Numbered from the stretch's first letter, positions 1-12,288 are shown. The stretch: 64,000 nucleotides of DNA from Pandoraea pulmonicola (GCF_000815105.2 NZ_CP010310.2:3224001-3288000); one strand, 5' to 3'. Numbers and translations: made by a program. Notes: a model not told the origin generated them from the sequence alone.

Positions 1-1417
<1,417 letters not shown>

Positions 1418-1561
1418 GAATTGCAGGGTAAGCCGCGAGACGGCGGCAGCGGGTTCGGGGGACTCGGTCCGCCGCAGGCATGCAGGCGAAGGCCGCAAGG
1501 CCACATTAAGGCGCGCGTTTTGCGCGTCGAACCGGCTCGCACGTCCTGGCGGAAGACCCAA

Positions 1562-1567
1562 TATAAT
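1562..1567 (+). promoter_or_regulatory. Candidate -10 box upstream of ygfZ
   Basis: A perfect TATAAT lies about 45 bases before the ygfZ ATG, in the short space between the divergent mltG and ygfZ genes. No good -35 box is seen 16-18 bases upstream, so this is a partial match only. Confidence 0.35.
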
Positions 1568-1612
1568 ACTTTGACTTGCCAAACCCTCACAGATTGACAG
1601 GCACCCTCGTTT

Positions 1613-2725
1613 ATGACCTCCCATTGGCATGATCTTCTGCCGCAAGCGGCAGCCGCGGCCTCCTCCGACCGTTCGTCCGACGCTAGTGCGCGCGCCACGC
1701 AATTTCAGGCGCTGCAGCGCGGCAGCTTCGTCTCGCTCGCGAGCGACACTGGCCTCATCGCAGTGAACGGCGCGGACGCCGCCGCCTTCCTGCACGGCCA
1801 ATTGACCAACGACGTCGAACGTCTCTCGCCGGCACAGGCCCGCCTTGCCGGCTATTGCTCGGCCAAGGGGCGTTTGCTCGCCACGTTCCTGATGTGGCGC
1901 GATGCGTCGCCCGAAGGCACGATCTACCTCGCCTGCGACGCCGCGGTGCAGGCCAGCGTGCAAAAGCGCCTCTCGATGTTCGTGCTGCGCGCCAAGGCCA
2001 AGCTGACCGACGCCAGCGCCACGCATGTTCTGCTCCAGGTCGGCGGCCCGGCAGTGGAAGCCGTGCTTTCGAACACGTTCGGGTCGCTGCCCGCCGCACC
2101 GTTGGCCGCCGCGCACGCCACGCTCGGCGATGCGCCGACGAGCCTGATTCGTTTGCCCGACGCAGGCGCCGCACGCTCGCTCCCGCGCTTCCTGTGGAGT
2201 GTGCCTGTCGCGCAGGCTGCCGACGTCTGGCATGCGCTGACGCAAGCGGCCGACGCCGTCGTCGATCCGGCGCTCGCCGCGTGGCTCGATGTCCACAGCG
2301 GCGTGGCTCGGGTGACGACGGCCACGCAGGAGCAGTTCGTGCCGCAGATGGTGAATTGGGAGGTCGTCGGCGGCGTGAATTTCCGCAAGGGCTGCTATCC
2401 GGGGCAGGAAGTCGTGGCTCGCAGCCAGTACCGCGGCACGATCAAGCGACGCCTGCATCTCGCCCACGTGGAGGGCATCCCGCCCGTCCCCGGACAGGAA
2501 CTGGTGGAGACGGACGACCCGGACCAGCCGTGCGGCATGGTCGTGCAAGCGGCGCCAGCACCGGACGGCGGCTATGACGCGCTCGTCGAGGTGAGGCTGG
2601 CATCGCGCGAAGCGAACAATGTTCGTCTGGGCGCGGCCGACGGTCCTGCCCTGACGTTCGCCGAGCTGCCATACGCGATCATCGATCCGACGGAATCGCC
2701 CGCGTCGTCCGCGGCCGCCTCCTGA
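1613..2725 (+). CDS. ygfZ: Folate-binding protein YgfZ (iron-sulfur cluster protein maturation/repair)
   Basis: Tetrahydrofolate-dependent accessory factor for synthesis or repair of some [4Fe-4S] enzymes, and related to the glycine-cleavage T protein. At 370 residues it is somewhat longer than E. coli YgfZ because of an Ala/Ser-rich N-terminal extension of about 30 residues. The family signature K-G-C-Y-x-G-Q-E is present as KGCYPGQE (Lys259, Cys261). This cysteine motif is the defining mark of the family. It is divergent from mltG and followed 20 bases later by a DUF4936 gene, a neighbour often found with ygfZ in Burkholderiales. Confidence 0.93.
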   Translation: MTSHWHDLLPQAAAAASSDRSSDASARATQFQALQRGSFVSLASDTGLIAVNGADAAAFLHGQLTNDVERLSPAQARLAGYCSAKGRLLATFLMWRDASPEGTIYLACDAAVQASVQKRLSMFVLRAKAKLTDASATHVLLQVGGPAVEAVLSNTFGSLPAAPLAAAHATLGDAPTSLIRLPDAGAARSLPRFLWSVPVAQAADVWHALTQAADAVVDPALAAWLDVHSGVARVTTATQEQFVPQMVNWEVVGGVNFRKGCYPGQEVVARSQYRGTIKRRLHLAHVEGIPPVPGQELVETDDPDQPCGMVVQAAPAPDGGYDALVEVRLASREANNVRLGAADGPALTFAELPYAIIDPTESPASSAAAS

Positions 2726-2745
2726 GCCGCCGCCGTCACCTGCCG

Positions 2746-3051
2746 ATGGACTGTTACGTCTACTACCGCGTCTCATCTGGCCATATCGCCGCTGCCCGAC
2801 AGGCCGTCGCGCGGCGCTTTGCACTGGCAGCCGAGCGTTTCGGCGTTCGCGGACGCCTGCAGTGGCGTGCCGACGCTTCGGCCAACGACGTCGCAGCAGC
2901 TGCCGTCACCTGGATGGAGCGCTACGACGGCGTGGATGCCGCGTTCGTGACGGCGCTGCCCGAGTTGGCCCGCGAATGCGGACTCGCGGCACTCGTCGAT
3001 GGCGGCCTGCACATCGAGTGCTTTGTCGATGCCCCGAATCCATGTGCCTGA
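2746..3051 (+). CDS. DUF4936 family small protein
   Basis: A 101-residue protein beginning MDCYVYYRV, with an alpha/beta pattern and a conserved-looking YDGVD segment in the middle. It matches what is known as DUF4936, a betaproteobacterial family of unknown function, with no signal peptide or membrane segment. It starts 20 bases after ygfZ and its last ten bases overlap the start of the NRDE gene. The three genes are therefore probably co-transcribed and translationally coupled. The family assignment is from memory of sequence pattern; function unknown. Confidence 0.75.
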   Translation: MDCYVYYRVSSGHIAAARQAVARRFALAAERFGVRGRLQWRADASANDVAAAAVTWMERYDGVDAAFVTALPELARECGLAALVDGGLHIECFVDAPNPCA

Positions 3052-3920
3052 TCGTTTTTTCCTGGCAACCTGACGCCGCCACGCCGCTGGTACTGCTGGC
3101 CAATCGCGACGAATTCTTCGAACGTCCCGCCGAGCCGATGCACTGGTGGCATGACCGCCGTGACGTGCTCGCGGGGCGCGATCTGCGGGGTGGCGGTACC
3201 TGGATGGGCGTCAACCGCGCTGGGCGCTTTGCAGCGCTGACGAACTTCCGCGACGGGCGCGCGCCGATGGCGCCGAAGGACGCGCCGTCGCGCGGCCTGC
3301 TGGTCTCCGCCATGCTCGACGCCACGCAATTCGATGACGATCTGGCGCGCGTGGAGCGGCACGCTCACGAATACGCGGGGTTCAATTTGCTGGCGGGGGA
3401 TCTGCCCGCGGGCAAGCTGTTCTGGCTTGGCAATCGCGATACGAACGTTGCCACAGGTGCGGCGGAACAGGGAGGACAAGCGGTGACGCATGCGAACGGC
3501 GCGCCGCCTTCGCTGCCATCTCCCCCCGTGACGCCGGTGGCGCATGCCATCGCCCCAGGCGTCCATGGCTTGTCGAACGCACTGCTCGACACCCCCTGGC
3601 CGAAGCTGGTAAGCCGACGCAACGCCCTGGCCGACGCACTGGCCAGCGATGCCGACGACATCGCGCTGCTCGAGCTGATGCGCGACACCACCGAGGCTGC
3701 CGACGACGCGCTCCCCGAAACGGGTGTCACGTCTGCGTGGGAGAAGACGCTCTCAGCCGCGTTCATCGCATCGCCCGCTTACGGCACGCGGTGCACGACG
3801 TTGCTTCGGTATCACCGCGACGGCTTCGTCGAACTCACGGAGTCGACCGTCGCGCCCGGCCAGCGCGCGGATGAACTGCGAGACCTGCAGCGCTATCGCT
3901 TCGAGGCGGCTCGGGGCTGA
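3042..3920 (+). CDS. NRDE (TANGO2-like) family protein
   Basis: A 292-residue member of the NRDE/TANGO2 family, named for the Asn-Arg-Asp-Glu motif present here at residues 21-24 (ANRDEFF). Cys2 follows the initiator Met, as is typical, and fits an N-terminal-nucleophile-like fold. The biochemical role in bacteria is unsettled; the animal homologue affects lipid and heme homeostasis. The ATG at 3042 lies within the end of the DUF4936 gene and gives the family-typical MCLIVFSW start. The gene converges with the oxidoreductase gene, with nine bases between stops. Confidence 0.85.
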   Translation: MCLIVFSWQPDAATPLVLLANRDEFFERPAEPMHWWHDRRDVLAGRDLRGGGTWMGVNRAGRFAALTNFRDGRAPMAPKDAPSRGLLVSAMLDATQFDDDLARVERHAHEYAGFNLLAGDLPAGKLFWLGNRDTNVATGAAEQGGQAVTHANGAPPSLPSPPVTPVAHAIAPGVHGLSNALLDTPWPKLVSRRNALADALASDADDIALLELMRDTTEAADDALPETGVTSAWEKTLSAAFIASPAYGTRCTTLLRYHRDGFVELTESTVAPGQRADELRDLQRYRFEAARG

Positions 3921-3929
3921 CTCGAGCCA

Positions 3930-4925
3930 TCACACCAACCGCACGATCTGCTTCCCGAAATTCTCGCCCTTGAGCAGCCCCAGGAATGCGGATGGCGCAT
4001 TTTCGATGCCCTGCGCCATCGTCTCGCGATAGCGCAGCTCGCCCGCGGCGATGGCGTCGGCCAGCGCCGTTAATGCCTGTGGCCAGATATCCATGTGTTC
4101 GGTGACAATGAAGCCCTCCAGCCGCACGCGGTTCGTCAGCAGCAGCGCCGGGTATTTCAGCGGAATCGGCTCGCCGTTATAGCCGGAAATCATGCCGCAC
4201 AGCGCGATGCGCGAGTGGGGGTTCAGATTCTTGAGCACCGCGTCGAACACCGCGCCACCGACGTTCTCGAAATACCCATCGATGCCGTCAGGCGTCGCAT
4301 TGCGCAGCGCCTCGTCGAGATTGCCCGCCTTGTAATCGACGCACGCGTCGAAACCCAGCGTCTCGACGACATAGGTGCACTTCTGCTCGCCGCCCGCAAT
4401 GCCCACGACCCGACAGCCGGCGCGCTTGGCCAGTTGACCGACCACACTGCCGACCGCGCCCGACGCCGCGCTTACCGCCACCGTCTCGCCCGCCTTCGGC
4501 GCAATGATCCGGTTCAGGCCGTACCACGCCGTGACACCCGGCATGCCCGCTGCGCCCAGATAGACGCTCATCGGCACACGCGCCACATCGATGCGACGCA
4601 GGTTGCTGCCGTCCGAAATGCCGTATTCCTGCCAGCCGAACATTGCCGTCACGGCGTCCCCCGGCTGCCAGTCCGGATGACGCGACTCGACCACCTCGCC
4701 GGCGGTGGCACCGATCATCACAGTGTCGAGAGGCTGCGGCGGTGCGTACGACTTCGTGTCGTTCATGCGCCCGCGCATGTACGGGTCGAGCGAGAGATAG
4801 AAGTTGCGCACCAGCACCTGCCCCTCCCCCAACTCGGGCAGCTCGGGTGCCGCCAAATGGAAGTTGTCGAGCGTGGGTTCGCCCTTGGGGCGCGAGACCA
4901 GAAGAATCTGGCGATTGATCGTCAT
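3930..4925 (-). CDS. NADP-dependent MDR-family oxidoreductase (CurA / 2-alkenal reductase type)
   Basis: A 331-residue medium-chain, zinc-free dehydrogenase/reductase of the CurA/YncB/leukotriene-B4-reductase group. Such enzymes reduce activated C=C bonds in alkenals or alkenones with NADPH. Visible marks are the LSLDPYMRGRM segment near residue 50 and the Rossmann motif AASGAVGSVVGQLAK near residue 150. The zinc ligands of alcohol dehydrogenases are absent. A GGAGG ribosome site precedes the ATG. The thioesterase gene ends 26 bases upstream, so the two are probably one unit. The exact substrate cannot be told. Confidence 0.85.
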   Translation of the reverse strand: MTINRQILLVSRPKGEPTLDNFHLAAPELPELGEGQVLVRNFYLSLDPYMRGRMNDTKSYAPPQPLDTVMIGATAGEVVESRHPDWQPGDAVTAMFGWQEYGISDGSNLRRIDVARVPMSVYLGAAGMPGVTAWYGLNRIIAPKAGETVAVSAASGAVGSVVGQLAKRAGCRVVGIAGGEQKCTYVVETLGFDACVDYKAGNLDEALRNATPDGIDGYFENVGGAVFDAVLKNLNPHSRIALCGMISGYNGEPIPLKYPALLLTNRVRLEGFIVTEHMDIWPQALTALADAIAAGELRYRETMAQGIENAPSAFLGLLKGENFGKQIVRLV

Positions 4926-4951
4926 GATTTGCCTCCGCTTGAGGATCCGGG

Positions 4952-5392
4952 TCAGTCGCCGCGGGGGTCGTCGGGACGACGCTGCTGACGAATGTCGCGC
5001 CCCACCGCCAGGCGGCGCAAGTACTTGAACGTGCCCATCGCCTTGGCCACCAGCTTGCCATCGGCGTCGCGCACCTCGCCTTCACAATAGGCCATTGTCG
5101 TGGACCGATGCAGCAAGCGGCCAAACGCGCGCATCTCGCCCGTGCCCGGCTGCATGAAGCTCGTCTTCATCTCGATCGTGACAACTCCCGTGCCCTCCGG
5201 CGCCGTACTCCGACAAGCCGTGCTCAACGCCACGTCGAGCAACGCCATCGTCACGCCGCCGTGCATGACCTCCCAACTGTTGAGATGCTGCGGCGCGAGT
5301 ACAAGCCGCAACTCCGACTCGCCCCCCTCTGCCCTCAGCAACTCCATCCCGAGGTGGTCAATGAAACCCGATCGAATCGACACCGCCGTCAT
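4952..5392 (-). CDS. PaaI-type hotdog acyl-CoA thioesterase
   Basis: A 146-residue hotdog-fold thioesterase of the PaaI/YbgC/EntH-like group, expected to hydrolyse acyl-CoA or aryl-CoA thioesters in the cytosol. The motif HGGVTMALLDVALS (about residues 49-62) is the typical catalytic helix, with the HGG turn. An in-frame TTG 15 bases upstream is possible, but the ATG at 5392 has a G-rich Shine-Dalgarno and gives a normal length. It sits between pncA and the oxidoreductase on the same strand. Confidence 0.85.
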   Translation of the reverse strand: MTAVSIRSGFIDHLGMELLRAEGGESELRLVLAPQHLNSWEVMHGGVTMALLDVALSTACRSTAPEGTGVVTIEMKTSFMQPGTGEMRAFGRLLHRSTTMAYCEGEVRDADGKLVAKAMGTFKYLRRLAVGRDIRQQRRPDDPRGD

Positions 5393-5455
5393 CGCGCACC
5401 CCGGCAATGCCGATCTGCCTGGTAAAACGTATCCATCATCCCGTCATCCGTCAAA

Positions 5456-5480
5456 GGTGCGCGCCAATGGGCGCGTCACC
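5456..5480 (-). terminator. GC-rich hairpin between pncA and the thioesterase gene
   Basis: A near-perfect inverted repeat of about ten base pairs with one bulge and a four-base loop lies between two minus-strand genes. Only three T follow on the minus strand, so it is at best a weak intrinsic terminator or an mRNA-stabilising hairpin. Confidence 0.3.
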
Positions 5481-5542
5481 ACATTTCCATTTCGTCGATC
5501 GCGCGACACTCGCGGCAAGCAACCGCCTTGCCGCGTGCGCGT

Positions 5543-6148
5543 TTACTCGCGCGAAACACCCGCCGCCGCCAGCGACGCCCATGCCGCGGCCAACGAACCG
5601 TTGAGGTCGATCGCCCGACATGCGTGTTCGATCACACAGACGTCGAAGCCTGCCGCCTTCGCGTCCAACGCGCTCCAGGCGACGCAGAAGTCGGTGGCGA
5701 GGCCCACGCAGTGCACGCGCCTCACCCCCTTGTCGCGCAGGTAGCCAGCCAGTCCCGTCGGCGTCCTGCGGTCCGCTTCCACGAATGCGGAATAGCTGTC
5801 GACATTAGTGTGATACCCCTTGCGCACCACGGCCTGAGCATGCGGCACGTGGAGCGCGGCATGCAACTCGGCACCGCGCGTGTCCTGCACGCAGTGCGCC
5901 GGCCACAGCACCTGCTCGCCGTACGGCAGCGAGAGGGTCTCGAACGGCTTGCGTCCGACGTGGTTTTCCGCAAACGACACATGATCCGACGGATGCCAGT
6001 CCTGCGTGATGATCACGTGCGCGAACTTGCCCGCCAACGCATTGATCACCGGCACGACTTCGTCGCCATGCGGCACGGCCAGTGCGCCGCCGGGCATGAA
6101 GTCGTTCTGCACGTCGATCACGAGCAGCACTTCGTCCATCGGTTTCAT
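5543..6148 (-). CDS. pncA: Nicotinamidase / pyrazinamidase
   Basis: Hydrolyses nicotinamide to nicotinate for the NAD salvage pathway, and also activates pyrazinamide. The 201-residue isochorismatase-fold protein has the expected catalytic triad: Asp12 in VIDVQNDF, Lys in VVRKGYH and Cys in GLATDFCVAWSA. The metal-site D-x-H is present in TQDWHPSDH. A GAGGG ribosome site precedes the ATG. It lies on the same strand as the FadJ-like gene, 64 bases downstream of it. Confidence 0.93.
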   Translation of the reverse strand: MKPMDEVLLVIDVQNDFMPGGALAVPHGDEVVPVINALAGKFAHVIITQDWHPSDHVSFAENHVGRKPFETLSLPYGEQVLWPAHCVQDTRGAELHAALHVPHAQAVVRKGYHTNVDSYSAFVEADRRTPTGLAGYLRDKGVRRVHCVGLATDFCVAWSALDAKAAGFDVCVIEHACRAIDLNGSLAAAWASLAAAGVSRE

Positions 6149-6212
6149 ACGGTTGCCCTCATGTCGTTGCGGGTCCGGTGGCGGCCCAGGTTGCCGCTAC
6201 CGCGGCGAGCGC

Positions 6213-8309
<2,097 letters not shown>

Positions 8310-8375
8310 TGTTGTCTCTATCCTGATATTTATTTGCGTCATTGGGGGAGCCGCGGGCGCGCCGGCCGCGGCAAG

Positions 8376-8392
8376 ACGATCGTTCGATTCTA
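8376..8392 (-). promoter_or_regulatory. Candidate -10 box and palindrome upstream of the FadJ-like gene
   Basis: On the minus strand TAGAAT (8387-8392) is followed directly by a site whose core ACGATCGT is a perfect palindrome. The placement would fit a repressor operator at the transcription start. The -35 region is poor. Confidence 0.3.
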
Positions 8393-8400
8393 GCGCAGCC

Positions 8401-9135
8401 CTACACCTCGAGCCATTCGCGGCGAATGTCGTGTGCGGCCGTCAGCGCCTGCGGAGTGCCCTCGAAGACGAGCCGGCCACGGCCCATGACGGCCACACGT
8501 TGCGCACAACTGAGCGCCAGCGAGAGCTTCTGCTCGATGAGCAGTATCGCCACGCCGCTGGCCCGCAGATCCGTCAGGATGCGGCCAATTCGGGCGACGA
8601 CGCGCGGCGCCAGTCCCTCCGTCGGCTCGTCGACGATCAGCAGGCCCGGCCCCGCCATCATGGCCCGGCACAGCGAAAGCAGTTGCTGTTCGCCGCCGGA
8701 CAGCGCGCCCGCCGGCGCATCGCGGCGTGGCGCGAGTTCCTCGAAACGATCGAACGCCTGCGCCAGCGTGAGCGTGTCGCCGATTCCCGGCACAGGCGCC
8801 GATGCCCGCGACGTTGCCGGCACCTTCGCACCACGTTGCCCGAGCAGCAGATTCTGCGTGACGGTCAGCGGGCCGAAAACATCGCGCGTCTCGGGTACAT
8901 AGCCAACGCCAAGACGTGCGATCTCGTGCGGCGCCATCGTTACGAGTGACTGCCCCCGCCAGCGAATATCGCCTTCCCGCCGCAGTTGCCCCATGACGGC
9001 GCGCGCCAGTGTGGACCGGCCCGCGCCATTACGCCCGAGGACCGCCACGATCTCGCCTGGCGCCACGTGCATCGTCACACCGTGGAGCACGCGACTGCCG
9101 TCGTATCCGGCGCGAACATCGATCAGTTCAAGCAT
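8401..9135 (-). CDS. livF: Branched-chain-type ABC transporter ATPase LivF
   Basis: Second ATPase of a hydrophobic/branched-chain amino-acid-type ABC importer. The 244-residue protein has the LivF arrangement: Walker A, signature LSGGEQQLLSLCRAM, Walker B LLIVDEPTEGLAP and an H-loop region. Walker A reads GRNGAGRST, with Arg in place of the nearly invariant Lys; the codon is CGG. The start ATG at 9135 overlaps the end of livG by eight bases. It is the last gene of the livH-M-G-F unit. The substrate is unknown, since members of this family also import urea, amides and aromatic acids. Confidence 0.9.
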   Translation of the reverse strand: MLELIDVRAGYDGSRVLHGVTMHVAPGEIVAVLGRNGAGRSTLARAVMGQLRREGDIRWRGQSLVTMAPHEIARLGVGYVPETRDVFGPLTVTQNLLLGQRGAKVPATSRASAPVPGIGDTLTLAQAFDRFEELAPRRDAPAGALSGGEQQLLSLCRAMMAGPGLLIVDEPTEGLAPRVVARIGRILTDLRASGVAILLIEQKLSLALSCAQRVAVMGRGRLVFEGTPQALTAAHDIRREWLEV

Positions 9136-9949
9136 CGCGCGTCTCCCGGGCCCCGGCGTCGACGAGCGCATCCGCGTATTCGCCGAGATAGGCGGTGCGC
9201 ACGTCCGGATGCTCACGAATCCGCGCCGGGGTGTCGCACGCGATGACCGCCCCTCGCGCGAGCACTGCGATCCGGTCGGCCAGCGAGAATACGACTTTCA
9301 TGTCGTGCTCGATCATCAGAAGCGAGCGCCCCCGGCTGAGCGCCGCGATCAGCGCCACCATGCGCGCCGACTCCGACTGGCTCATTCCCGCCGTCGGCTC
9401 GTCGAGCAGCATCACACTGCCCGCCGACGCCGCGCACAAGCCGACCTCCAGCACGCGCTGCTCCGCATAGCTGAGCGCTCCGGCCGGGACGTCGCGTCTG
9501 TTCACCAGACCGAGGCGGGCAAGCCAGAACTCGCTGCGACGCGTGACGTCCGCGAGGCCCCGCATGCGTCGCCAGAACGTATATCGATGGCGATCCGGCC
9601 ACAACGCGGCGCAGCGAAGATGATCGATGACACTCATCTGTCCGAACAATTGCGACGTCTGGAAACTGCGCGACAGCCCCAACCGGCTGATGACGTACGG
9701 CGCTCGCCCGGTGATCTCGCGGCCGTTCATCAGCACGCGGCCGCCGTCGGCGCGCGTTCTGCCAGTGATGACATCGAACAACGTACTCTTGCCCGCGCCG
9801 TTCGGCCCGATGATAGCCAGCCGCTCCCCGGGCGCCAGCGTCAGATCGACGCCGCTCAGTACCTGCGTCCGTCCGAACGATTTCCGTATGCCGCGAATGC
9901 TGAGCGCCTGCTCGTACGAACGCGCGGCCCTGGCTTCGCGCCGGGTCAT
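9128..9949 (-). CDS. livG: Branched-chain-type ABC transporter ATPase LivG
   Basis: First ATPase of the importer, 273 residues. Walker A is canonical (GPNGAGKST), the signature is the LivG-type LSYAEQRVLEVG, and Walker B is VMLLDEPTAGM followed by the MIEHDM switch. The start ATG (9949) overlaps the livM stop as ATGA, so translation is coupled. Its Walker A lysine is intact, unlike that of LivF. Confidence 0.93.
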   Translation of the reverse strand: MTRREARAARSYEQALSIRGIRKSFGRTQVLSGVDLTLAPGERLAIIGPNGAGKSTLFDVITGRTRADGGRVLMNGREITGRAPYVISRLGLSRSFQTSQLFGQMSVIDHLRCAALWPDRHRYTFWRRMRGLADVTRRSEFWLARLGLVNRRDVPAGALSYAEQRVLEVGLCAASAGSVMLLDEPTAGMSQSESARMVALIAALSRGRSLLMIEHDMKVVFSLADRIAVLARGAVIACDTPARIREHPDVRTAYLGEYADALVDAGARETRDA

Positions 9950-11229
9950 GGTGCGGACTCCGTCAGTCCCGCCCGCGTTGCCACCGCGCGCAGGTGCCGC
10001 CAGCCTGGCGCAAGCACTATCAGGCCCAGGAACGCGGCCACCACCGCAAGCGCCCAGGCGCCGACGCCCGGCGGCCCCCCTGCCCCCCCTGCCCTCTCTG
10101 CTGCCCACTGCCCGGCATCGTTGGCAAGACGCGCGGCGTAGGTCATTTCGACGGTGGCGATCAATCCGCACGCGAACAGCAGCAGTCCGCCGCACACCAC
10201 CGAATACGGCAGCCACAACGCACGCACGAGACCCGCGCGCCATGCGCGCACATGCAGCGCGACCAGTCCGGCGATACCGCCGGGCGCAAACATCACGACC
10301 GCGAGAAAGGCCAGACCGAGGTAGAGTTGCCACGCCCGCGTGAGCGTGGCCAGCACCACCGTCACGAACACGCCCAGCACCGCGCCGAGCATTGGCCCGG
10401 CGAAATACGCCGCGCCGCCGAGCACAGTGAAAACGAGCACGATCCCGGAACGCTCCAGGCTGAACGTGTCGGCGCTGACCAGCTCGAAGTTGAGCGCCCC
10501 CAGTGCGCCCGCCACCCCGGCAAACGCGGCGGCAATGATCTGCATGCGATACCGCACTGCCGCGGGCGACTGCCCGAGAAACGCCACGCGCCCGGCGTTA
10601 TCGCGCACCGCGCGCGCCAGAAATCCCAGCGGCGTGCGCGTCACGCCGTACATCGCCGCCGTACAAAAGAACAGCCACACCGCAACGAGTCCGTAGACCT
10701 CCCGCTGCGTTGCAAACGTCACTCCGAACCACGGTGCGCCGAGGGTCCGGTCGGTCGGAATGCCGCGCTCGCCCCCGAACCACGCCGGCACCATCGCCAC
10801 CACCACCCACACCAGTTCGGCAACGCCGAGCGTGATCATCGCGAACGTCATGCCGGCGCGCCGCGTCGTCACATAGCCCAGCGTCGCACCGGCGACCCCA
10901 CCCGCCAGCGCTCCCGCCAGCGGGACAAGCGCCATCGACACCGGCCATGCCTGCAGCCCGATCCGGTTCATGCACCACACGCCCGCGTAGGCGCCGACGC
11001 CCGCGTACGTCGCATGGCAAAAACTCAACAGGCCCGTGGATCCCAGCAGAAGATTGAACGAAAGCGCGAGGATGGCCGCTGTGCCCATCTGCGTCATCAA
11101 CGTCAACGCAGCATCGGACGGGAAGCACAACGGCGCGACACCCAGCAGCGCCGCGAACGCAAGCCAGATGCTCGCGCGCGCACGCCACGCACCCGATGCC
11201 CACGAAACGGAAACGGCGTGACGCATCAT
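9946..11229 (-). CDS. livM: Branched-chain-type ABC transporter permease LivM, with C-terminal extension
   Basis: Inner-membrane permease of the importer. At 427 residues it is about 80-100 longer than a usual LivM. The conserved core (GLLSFCHATYAGVGAYAG, then the RDNAGRVAFLG coupling helix) is followed by an extra hydrophobic tail with about two more membrane segments and a Gly/Ala/Pro-rich linker. Overlaps livH by four bases (ATGATG; the first ATG is used) and livG by four. Confidence 0.9.
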   Translation of the reverse strand: MMRHAVSVSWASGAWRARASIWLAFAALLGVAPLCFPSDAALTLMTQMGTAAILALSFNLLLGSTGLLSFCHATYAGVGAYAGVWCMNRIGLQAWPVSMALVPLAGALAGGVAGATLGYVTTRRAGMTFAMITLGVAELVWVVVAMVPAWFGGERGIPTDRTLGAPWFGVTFATQREVYGLVAVWLFFCTAAMYGVTRTPLGFLARAVRDNAGRVAFLGQSPAAVRYRMQIIAAAFAGVAGALGALNFELVSADTFSLERSGIVLVFTVLGGAAYFAGPMLGAVLGVFVTVVLATLTRAWQLYLGLAFLAVVMFAPGGIAGLVALHVRAWRAGLVRALWLPYSVVCGGLLLFACGLIATVEMTYAARLANDAGQWAAERAGGAGGPPGVGAWALAVVAAFLGLIVLAPGWRHLRAVATRAGLTESAP

Positions 11230-12212
11230 CCCTCCCGCACACCGAAGAGACCGCGCGGACGCCACAGCAGCACCGCCACCATCAGCAGGTACGGCACCGC
11301 CGGCGCGAGTTGCGCGACCGTCAGTTGCGCAACGGGCGACACCATGCTGGCCACGGCGCCCCAGCCTCCCCCACTATCCCCTGCGTCGCCCGGCACAACG
11401 TTCGGCCACCACGACGCAAGGCTCGCGTCGCTCGTGACCGCCCAGGTCTGCAACACGCCAATGAGCAACGACGCCGCGAACGCCCCGCCGAGCGAGCCCA
11501 GCCCGCCGACAACCACGACCACGAACACCACGCTCCCGACCGTGGCGGCCATGCCGGGCTCGGTCACCAGCACGTTGCCACCGGCGGCGCCGGCCAGTGC
11601 CGCCAGCGCGGCGCCACAGGCGAACACGCCGGTGTAGAGCGCGGGAACGTCGTAACCGAGCGCCTGCGTCATCGCCGGCTGGGCCAATGCGGCTTGCAGT
11701 ACCAGGCCCGCTCTCGTCATGCGAAACGCCACCCAGACCAGCAGCGCGATGGCACACGCCAAGCCCATCAGGAACAACCGGTAAGCAGGGACTGCGATAC
11801 CCGCCACGTGGACCAACACTCCCTCGAACGCGCTCGGCACGCCGTAATCCACCGGCCCACGCCCCCAGGCAAGCTGCACCAGTTCCACCACCACATACGC
11901 CAGCCCGAACGTTGCAAGCAGTTCCGCCAGGGCGCCGCGCGCGCGCAGGCGTCGCAATACGCCGCGCTCGAACACCGCCCCCAGCACACCGACGACGAGC
12001 GGCGCCACCGCGAGCGCCGCCCAAAAACCGATCGTTCCCGACAACGCATAGGCGAAGTACGCCCCCAGCATGTAGAAGCTGGCGTGTGCGAAGTTCAGCA
12101 CGCCCAGCATGCTGAAAATCAGGGTAAGTCCGCTCGACAGCATGAACAGCAGCAAGCCGTAGCTCACGCCGTTCACCAGCACGAGGCCGGCGGTGGCGCT
12201 CAGCAGATGCAC
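11226..12212 (-). CDS. livH: Branched-chain-type ABC transporter permease LivH
   Basis: Inner-membrane permease, 328 residues, almost entirely hydrophobic, with the LivH hallmark segment MLGVLNFAHASFYMLGAYFAY near residue 35. It is the first gene of a tightly overlapping livH-M-G-F unit. No periplasmic substrate-binding protein gene lies next to it on either side, so the binding protein must be encoded elsewhere. Confidence 0.93.
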   Translation of the reverse strand: MHLLSATAGLVLVNGVSYGLLLFMLSSGLTLIFSMLGVLNFAHASFYMLGAYFAYALSGTIGFWAALAVAPLVVGVLGAVFERGVLRRLRARGALAELLATFGLAYVVVELVQLAWGRGPVDYGVPSAFEGVLVHVAGIAVPAYRLFLMGLACAIALLVWVAFRMTRAGLVLQAALAQPAMTQALGYDVPALYTGVFACGAALAALAGAAGGNVLVTEPGMAATVGSVVFVVVVVGGLGSLGGAFAASLLIGVLQTWAVTSDASLASWWPNVVPGDAGDSGGGWGAVASMVSPVAQLTVAQLAPAVPYLLMVAVLLWRPRGLFGVREG

Positions 12213-12239
12213 TGCGTCTCCTCAGGAAAGCCAATGAAA

Positions 12240-12288
12240 GACGCGGCACACATCGCCGCGTCGGAGGGAAATTCAGAGCGACATTATA
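12240..12288 (-). promoter_or_regulatory. livH leader: candidate -10 box and 8-bp hairpin
   Basis: On the minus strand TATAAT (12283-12288) lies about 70 bases before livH. The leader then holds a perfect inverted repeat, GACGCGGC/GCCGCGTC (12240-12247 and 12255-12262, seven-base loop). No good -35 and no U-tract are present. The rest of 12289-12422 shows nothing clear. Confidence 0.35.

Noticed and set aside
9946..10140. Frameshift or gene fusion at the end of livM.
   Set aside because: The extra C-terminal hydrophobic part is in frame and overlaps livG normally. It is better explained as a natural extension than as an error.
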